From contig NC_064044.1 in assembly GCF_932526225.1 (NCBI RefSeq), forward strand, positions 13,222,953 to 13,286,952: 64,000 nt of DNA. Direction: 5' to 3'. The stretch is from Nematostella vectensis (lineage: Eukaryota; Cnidaria; Anthozoa; Actiniaria; Edwardsiidae). The notes beneath the pieces are model-generated. The model made no database searches. It had not been told where the DNA came from and saw only the letters and a program-made list of their open reading frames with translations. The position numbers were made by a program, and so were the translations under genes. The stretch's first letter is position 1, and every line of letters begins with the position of its first letter. Below, one piece after another: positions 57,588 to 64,000 of the stretch.

Positions 57588-57781
57588 AAGAAAGAGAGCC
57601 ACGATCAACACCGAAGAATAGAGATGCAGAAATATTATCTTGAATATATGCAGTCAATAGAGAAATTCAAGAAAAGTCATATCACGTCAGACATGCTGAA
57701 TGTATTTTGACGGGTGTCTACAAAACTAAGTCCTAAAACATAATACCTAAAACCTGTGACCCCAAAAGCTACGACCCCAAA

Positions 57782-58624
57782 AATATTGCCGTTATTTTTT
57801 AGCCTACCTTGTTTCCCAAAATAGCTACACAGCGTGGAAGTTTTCATGTGGAATCAGTGATCCTCATGAGATAATTAGAGTTTTTTTTTTATATTTGAAA
57901 ATAGGAAAAAGCACTACTTGTGTTTCCAGGTGGTCGTTTCTTAACGCCGATAAACTCAGAATCCCGGAAAGTCCGGTAAACTTTTCGGGTGTTTCTACAA
58001 AAAAAATTTTAATTGCCCGCTAATTTACAGAAAATCGCTTCATGTTCTAGTTATGGATTTCCTTCCAACCAATCAGGTTTCATCTCTGTCAAATGATTTG
58101 ACATTTAGCTGTCACAGTGCGCCTGAAAATATAAACAGCTTTGCGAAATTATTAGAAGAATTGAGACTTTATTTACTTGTTCTTTGTCTTTCTTTCGAAA
58201 AATGTCGATGCCACAGCAATTGTTGGGGTGCAAGTTGTCTACAGACATCGACAAAACTAGGATTTCAATATTATTTAGCCAATCTATTCATAAACTTTTG
58301 AAATTATAATTTACTTGTCGGAGACCCGTATCCGCACGCTACGCTAAAGCTTAGATTTGATAAAACTTTTTCCTCGCCCGGGATAATTTTTCGGGCAAAG
58401 GAGCGTGTCTGTAAAATGAGTGCAACTACAATTTTCAATGGGACAAATAACGATGATTAAAAATGGTTTGTTCATTAGCGCGCGCAAATGAGAATATTTT
58501 TTCATAAAAAGCACAACAGAATTAGCAGAATATTATCTCATTTGGTTCACTGATTCCATATGGAACTTTCGCGCTGTGTAGTCATTTGGGAAACAAGGTA
58601 GACTAAATAATAACTGAAATATTT
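57782..58624. mobile_element. 840-bp element with long terminal inverted repeats
   Basis: The left arm (CCTACCTTGTTTCCCAAA, CTACACAGCG, GGAATCAGTGA) is matched inverted at 58530-58620 (TCACTGATTCC, CGCTGTGTAG, TTTGGGAAACAAGGTAG); the arms are about 85 bp. The interior has no transposase; a short ORF at 58053-58301 has no recognisable homology. Confidence 0.75.
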
Positions 58625-59614
58625 CCTCTTTTGTAAAAGAAACGTTTGTACAGTCCTTCATATTGGTAAATAAAAACAAAGAATTCATAGAAGTAAATTG
58701 AAATATTGAAATAAAATTTCAAATCAAGACTCCGTGATGAGTGTTAAATAGAAATAGCAGGTGAATATAATATCCTACAAAATCAATGAAAAATCCGATA
58801 GCCACTAGCAAAATAAACAAGCTTAAGAGGAAAGTAAGAGAGGAAATCTTTAGGCCTGATAGCACTTTTGAAGTGTATTTTTGTGAATCTTTTTAGTATA
58901 ATCTTTTCAAGATTTTATTTTTAAAATATGCATTTTTGTCAATACATATTGCTCAAGCTACGGAAAGCAGCCTGCAAAGCTGGGTGCATGCGCAACCCCC
59001 CTTGGCTGTCAAAACGTTGGTCATTCTTATTGACGGGTGGTCAAAACCCCTTTTTTATTCAAGTTATTCCTATGACTGCACAATATTCCCCACTCCCAAG
59101 CAAGGCTATTACAACCCTCTAAGTAATAGGTGTCTGGAAAAGAGAGAAACAAATAGCAATTAGAAAAATTAAACCTTTAATAGAACAGTTTAAACATGTA
59201 CAACCGTTCAACATGTTCAGCATTCTCCTTGATTAGGCATAGATATAAAGTTCAGTACCCCACCCTTTACCCCTACCCCACCCTTTACCCCTACATGTCT
59301 CTAGCTCAGTTCAGCTCGCTTCAGCTAGTGAGTACCATATGAAACCCAACCAAGTCATAACTCAACTACCAATGAGCAAGCGGCCATTGCAGCTTACAAA
59401 GCGCTTAATTAGGGTATTTAGCTAATACCGTTGAGGTCCTCAAACTCAAGAAGCAATGATTTTCCATCTGCAATGAGAACTTCGTGGTTGTCTTGACTGT
59501 GTGAGTCAAATAAGATCCAAGTGGATGGAGTTCTGTGGAGAGCTATCCAATTTTCTAAGCTCAACTGACACAAAAACAACCACAACTATCCTTGCTCTGA
59601 TGTAAAGAAAACAA
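58625..59614. other. Intergenic, nothing recognised
   Basis: AT-rich unique sequence after the inverted-repeat element, with a short CCCTTTACCCCTACC duplication near 59265-59293. No gene recognised. Confidence 0.5.
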
Positions 59615-59770
59615 TTCTGCCCTCAGGTGACCTGGCCTTCATGCTTGGGAATGACTGATACTCTGTCACATGTTACAAGCTTGCCAGGTTAGACCGGCCC
59701 AGCCTTTCTTTTCTCCCCAAGCTTGTATTTTTCAAGTGGGCACCAAAACTAAATAAAACGGTGAGATGTT
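59615..59770 (+). pseudogene. Degenerate copy of MANSC gene 2 exon 6 with its donor
   Basis: From CTGCCCTCAGGTGACCTGGC to the GGTGAGAT donor the stretch matches 54300-54462 closely. It has a stop where the parent has a Cys-Tyr codon pair (GACTGATAC for GACTGTTAC), a deletion next to it, and a further TAA near its end. It has no acceptor or neighbouring exons, so it is a displaced exon fragment 5 kb downstream of its parent. Confidence 0.85.
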
Positions 59771-60045
59771 GTCATTATTTCTTTTCTTTGTTTTTTTTTC
59801 TATTGTTGAAGCACACTAGCAGTGTGCCTCGATCGCAAAACAGTTTAAGGATTTGTACTGCCAACTGTTGTATGACAAATGAAAGACATTGATTTAACAG
59901 ATAGATTTTTGAATGACACTTTTTGCATGCAGACTTGAATGACATGGATGTCTTACAGTATGGTAGAGAGCATGGGCTTTGGAGTGAATAGCTAGTGTAA
60001 AGCATTTACAGTACTAATCTAAGTAAACAAAAAATGTGTTTTTTT

Positions 60046-61200
60046 TCATGCATGTGTAGATGCATGTCTTTTGAGACTGCTAGCCAGTGCAAAGCATTTA
60101 CCACACTGAGGACACCGATGTGGCTTTTCTCCTGTATGCGTGAGAGCATGTGTCTTGAGACTGCTAGCCAGTGCAAAGCATTTACCACACTGAGGACACT
60201 GATGTGGCTTTTCTCCTGTATGTGTGAGAGCATGTCTTTTGAGATCTCCTGCCTGTGCAAAGAATTTGCCACACTGAGGACACTGATGTGTCTTTTCTCC
60301 TGTATGTGTGAGAGCATGTCTTTTGAGATCTCCTGCCTGTGCAAAGAATTTACCACACTGAGGACACTGATGTGTCTTTTCTCCTGTATGTGTAAGTGCA
60401 TGTGTCTTGAGGTGTCCAGCATGTGCAAAGCATTTGCCACACTGAGGACACTGTTGTGGCTTTTCTCCTGTATGTGTGAGAGCATGTGTCTTGAGACTGC
60501 TAGCCTGTGCAAAGAATTTGCCACACTGAGGACACTGATGTGGCTTTTCTCCTGTATGAGTGAGAGCATGTCTTTTGAGATCTCCTGCCTGTGCAAAGCA
60601 TTTGCCACACTGAGGACACTGTTGTGGCTTTTCTCCTGTATGTGTGAAAGCATGTCTCTTGAGGTGTCCAGCCTGTGCAAAGAATTTACCACACTGAGGA
60701 CACTGTTGTGGCTTTTCTCCTGTATGTGTGAGAGCATGTGTCTTGAGGTTTCCAGCCAGTGCGAAACATTTACCACACTGAGGACACTGATGTGGCTTTT
60801 CTCCTGTATGTGTGAGAGCATGTCTCTTGAGGTGTCCAGCCCGTGAAAAGTATTTACCACATTGCTCACATTTGTACGGCCTCTCACCCAAATGTGTCCT
60901 TCTGTGTACGTTGCGATGTCCAGACTGACTGAAGCATTTACCACAGAGGTCACACTCGAAACTCCTTTTTTTAGGTGGCCGTTGTCTTTTATCAAGTTCT
61001 TCACTCTCCTGTGTATACTTGGTAGAACTCTCCTCAATGCACAAATGATCGTTAATAGATTTGCCAGGTTTGTGATAACAATGATCGCTTTCTTGTGATT
61101 TCTTTCCTGAACTTCGTGTTCTGTGTTTGGCCGCCATTTCGAAGCTTTTGGCGATGCATTCTGGGATTTTCCTTGGGACAAGCGAAAACCCCATTTCCAC
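60046..61200 (-). CDS. C2H2 zinc-finger protein, 11 tandem fingers, single exon (384 aa)
   Basis: Probably a nuclear DNA-binding protein. The first about 95 residues are basic and hydrophilic with no KRAB, SCAN or BTB domain recognised. Eleven C2H2 fingers follow with TGEKP linkers. Fingers 3-11 share an almost invariant frame CPQCGKxF...LKxH and differ mainly at helix positions -1, 2, 3 and 6 (for example Q-G-D-R, L-S-S-T, Q-G-H-R). Finger 1 has R instead of the usual helix Leu. The ORF ends right after the last His-Ala. The start is 61200 or the ATG at 61137 (MAAKHRTR); both have a purine at -3 and G at +4. The overlapping minus ORF at 60006-61304 is a frame shadow. Confidence 0.9.
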   Translation of the reverse strand: MEMGFSLVPRKIPECIAKSFEMAAKHRTRSSGKKSQESDHCYHKPGKSINDHLCIEESSTKYTQESEELDKRQRPPKKRSFECDLCGKCFSQSGHRNVHRRTHLGERPYKCEQCGKYFSRAGHLKRHALTHTGEKPHQCPQCGKCFALAGNLKTHALTHTGEKPQQCPQCGKFFAQAGHLKRHAFTHTGEKPQQCPQCGKCFAQAGDLKRHALTHTGEKPHQCPQCGKFFAQASSLKTHALTHTGEKPQQCPQCGKCFAHAGHLKTHALTHTGEKTHQCPQCGKFFAQAGDLKRHALTHTGEKTHQCPQCGKFFAQAGDLKRHALTHTGEKPHQCPQCGKCFALASSLKTHALTHTGEKPHRCPQCGKCFALASSLKRHASTHA

Positions 61201-61617
61201 AGGAAGACCGAGAGTACAGTATTTACCGAGTCTAATTTGGCCGACAGATTTGTGAAATGAGGCATGGAATCACATAAAATCTGACGTAGAACGGCCGTAA
61301 TCACTCACATTGCCAAATTTGAGCGTGTTAAGGCAACTTATATATCTCCCGACTGATTTATTCAAGCAAACTTCCCTGGCAACTTCGGAAAACAGCAAAG
61401 CGCCGTATGAAATTCTGAACACAATTCGACAAGATTCCGGCCGAGGGGGGGGGGGGGGGGGGGGGTTGGGTATTCAGCGGCACTCCAATTGAGTTTTCGG
61501 TACAACCCCTTTGTCAAAATCAAAACTTTGTTGTTGTAGCGAGGTCGGGTTAATGATTAACTCTTTACAAAATAATAATATTGTAACTGTACTCTGTTTA
61601 AGACTGTATTTACTCTC
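61201..61617. other. Upstream region of the zinc-finger gene
   Basis: Likely holds the minus-strand promoter. A G-run of about 20 lies near 61445. No other gene recognised. Confidence 0.45.
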
Positions 61618-61892
61618 CATGCCAGGGGGGGGGGGGGGGGTGCGAAATCCGATTTTGTACGCCTTTGCAGTATCTCCACGGGACGTTTATTGTCAGATTG
61701 GCTGTATACCAGAGTGATCTAGCTTATGCTTTATAGTTTTGTCTACAAATAGCACGTCAGAAGACCATGATGTAAAAGAATTCGGGAATCGTTTCCTTAT
61801 ATCATGGTCTCTTCAAAACCGAAAATGGACCTTCGGCCGTTGTGGGGGGAGGGGGGGGGGGTACGTTCGCACCCCCTACAGGTACGGGCCTG
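61618..61892. mobile_element. MITE, inverted copy of the 56590 family
   Basis: On the minus strand it shares GGGGGTGCGAACG, ACAACGGCCGAAGGTCCA and GACGTGCTATTTGTAG in order with 56590-56920. The right end on the plus strand is CAGGTACGGGCCTG. Confidence 0.7.
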
Positions 61893-62255
61893 CTCTCTGT
61901 AAACTGTAATCTGCATCTAACAAGATCTGCACTGTACGTGTGTGGTGTCTTGAGTTTTTCTCTCTTTGTCGATAGACAGAATCAGTAATACCGTTGTATC
62001 GAGGTCAAAATTACGCTCGGGAGAACAGATTTGTATCGTAAAATCGAGAATATCGTTGTATCCAATATCGTTAGATCGAGGAAATTTCGATGTATTTCCG
62101 CCGGGAGAAAGAACGTCATCTTAAAATCCAGGTTCCAACTGTTATACGAAAGATACATAAAAATATATCATGCAATATAAACAACCAAGAAATAATATTT
62201 CTTTTTGTCAAATGTGGCCTTGTGGCGTTTTGAAACAGTAAAAAAATATGTATTT

Positions 62256-63917
62256 ATACCAAGAGAGCATAAGATAAGAGAGGGACACTTTGGTATTACC
62301 CGCGCGCTATGTCGATTCCGAATCCGGCTATTTTTAGTAACCACCACCCCACCACTGCTCGTAAGGATCTGCTCCCTTTATTTTGTCCTACTCCCCTGCG
62401 GGTTGCGTGTTGTTGTTTTGCCAACTCGATAGGGTCAGATACATTATGCTCGAAAATTTGAGCATTATGCTTTTGAGCAATGCTCATAAAAACATGGTAT
62501 TATGCCCAAAATTATGCTCGACATAAATTATTGTTTTTTCCATATTTTTTTACCAATATTTCCTTCTATAGAAGAAATGTCGAGTTATGGAAAGGTCGGT
62601 AGGTTTTGGACTTCTTAATTGCGTTAAAGCATTCTTCGCAGCTTCTGATGTTGCAGGGTGGGGGGGGGGGGGGGGGGGGGGAAATCAACAACAGTCCCAG
62701 CAGGGTCAACAGGTGTCTCTGAACTCTCAGCCATGACTCACGATGAGTGATCAAAGAAGATGACAACTGTAAGGGCTTAGCAGCCTGGCATAAATTTAAA
62801 ACCTGTGTACCAAGCCGCCAAATCAAAACACCCACACACTTCAGTTATTTTTTTCATTTTGTTGGTTTGATTGGAAAATAAAGAACAATAACACAGCAAA
62901 ATCAATCAGCCACTTGATGTCCTTAGTGATTTGTACTATTATGCCTGAAAAAATTGGTATTATGCCGGTATTATGCTCGATGCTCCGACTATAGTATTAT
63001 GCTCAAAATTATGCCGGCATAATGTATCTGAGCCTACAACTCGATAGGAATGAAAAGAGATCATGTAAAATAACTCGGAAGAAGAAAACAAGTCTAACTT
63101 AAGTTACCAAGATTGGCAAATACTCACAGAAAGCTAAATCCCTGAATAGTTTGACTGTTTTGTTTTGTCTGAGAGGCGAAGTCAAATGAGAAAGAAAAAA
63201 ACCGAAGAGCGATAAAATGGCTGTTATACTGCGTTTGATTCAAATCCCGACACCAGCTTGTATAATAACAACATAATAATATAAGATATGATAATAACAA
63301 CATCAAAGAAATACAAAAATATATCCATCTTTATTTTCTCACTTTTACAAAAGCTCAGATACCTCAGCTTGCTGGCTTTGATCATCACAAAAATGAATTC
63401 CCTCGCTACAAGGATAGTTTAATGAAATGTATTTTTCTTGGATTCCTTCTCAATTCACCGGAATATTCACAAAAATCAATATTATATCTAATGTCTAACT
63501 TACAGATTTCGTTTGACCATTAGGAAAATAATGAATGTTGAGAAACCACGTAGAAGCAGCAAGTTAGAGCAAAAACGGAGATTGAAGCATGGGGTTTTCC
63601 GCTCTTGTATTTGAATGAAGTCTCGTTTTGGAAATCTTGCAATCCTCGAAGTACTACATCCCCTTAATAAACTGCAACTGCCCGTATCCTTGATGCTAGA
63701 ATGACATCTTCGATGGTATTTGTGCAAATAGGTTTTTTTTCGGTTTCATGTCACAAAATAGCGTCAAACAGCAAGATGTAAATGCCAAAGCGTGGGGGTA
63801 GGGTGAGTAAAAATGCTCACGCGCAGTGGTGGGGTGGTAGTTACTAAAAATAGCCAGATTCGGAATCGACATGGCCCGCGGGTAGTGTCCCTCTCTTATC
63901 TTATGCTCTCTTGTCTA
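62256..63917. mobile_element. Inverted-repeat element, about 1.66 kb, with 105-bp arms
   Basis: The left arm (AAGAGAGCATAAGATAAGAG, TCGATTCCGAATCCGGCTAT, ACCCCACCACTG) is repeated inverted at 63810-63917. No transposase ORF lies between. Target duplication unclear. A second element (62430-63036) is inserted in it. Confidence 0.8.
62430..63036. mobile_element. hAT-like MITE with 8-bp target duplication
   Basis: The left end TAGGGTCAGATACATTATGC and right end GCATAATGTATCTGAGCCTA are inverted repeats with one mismatch, flanked by the 8-bp direct repeat CAACTCGA at 62422-62429 and 63037-63044. Both internal flanks are rich in ATTATGC motifs. 607 bp, no transposase ORF. An 8-bp duplication is typical of hAT elements. 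Confidence 0.82.
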
Positions 63918-64000
63918 TACCTATAATCTTTGCATGCCATATCACTAGTCCATATCACGCAGGACAATTTTATATTTCACTGCATGGGACTCTCCTAATA

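Noticed and set aside
58053-58301. 82-aa ORF as a gene
   Set aside because: Lies inside an inverted-repeat element, with no recognisable domain and no exon context.
60006-61304. 432-aa minus-strand ORF and 270-aa plus-strand ORF
   Set aside because: Frame shadows of the 84-bp zinc-finger repeat; only the 60046-61200 frame shows C2H2 fingers.

Overview
The window is nuclear DNA of an early-branching animal, most likely an anthozoan cnidarian (sea anemone or coral). This is inferred from vertebrate-like, intron-rich gene structures, a MANSC-type cysteine-rich gene family, many short inverted-repeat elements and strikingly many minisatellites. The species cannot be named from the sequence alone.

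Layout. 1-2690: a 34-bp minisatellite, about 79 copies. 3007-9543 (minus): ten coding exons of SF1, the branch-point binding splicing factor; its 3' end lies off the left edge, so the minisatellite appears to sit in an SF1 intron. 9544-10024: a short gap shared with the divergent neighbour. 10025-35537 (plus): a complete 31-exon SHPRH gene (SNF2/PHD/RING ubiquitin ligase), about 1849 residues; every exon join was checked for phase. 36507-45141 and 47940-57587 (plus): two tandem paralogues with signal peptides and several MANSC-like eight-cysteine domains. The first (708 aa) is secreted with a polybasic repeat tail; the second (599 aa) has one transmembrane helix and an acidic cytoplasmic tail. 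59615-59770: a dead copy of one exon of the second gene. 60046-61200 (minus): an intronless gene with 11 C2H2 zinc fingers. 61201-64000: no gene, but a hAT-like MITE nested in an older inverted-repeat element.

The most unusual feature is repeated splice junctions. In SHPRH, nine of the 31 exons have a boundary, stop codon or whole exon caught up in a tandem repeat. In most cases the unit is the last bases of the exon plus the 5' splice site plus some intron, copied 2 to more than 100 times downstream; acceptors, one whole exon and the stop-codon region are copied as well. The first MANSC gene and SF1 show the same thing. Some arrays could change the protein: six 33-bp donor copies after SHPRH exon 7 stay in frame, and SHPRH exon 27 has a second copy with mostly synonymous changes.

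Functionally the window joins pre-mRNA branch-point recognition (SF1), chromatin and PCNA ubiquitination (SHPRH), two cell-surface or secreted cysteine-rich proteins and a zinc-finger protein. Only SF1 and SHPRH share a probable promoter region; no operon-like relation is seen.
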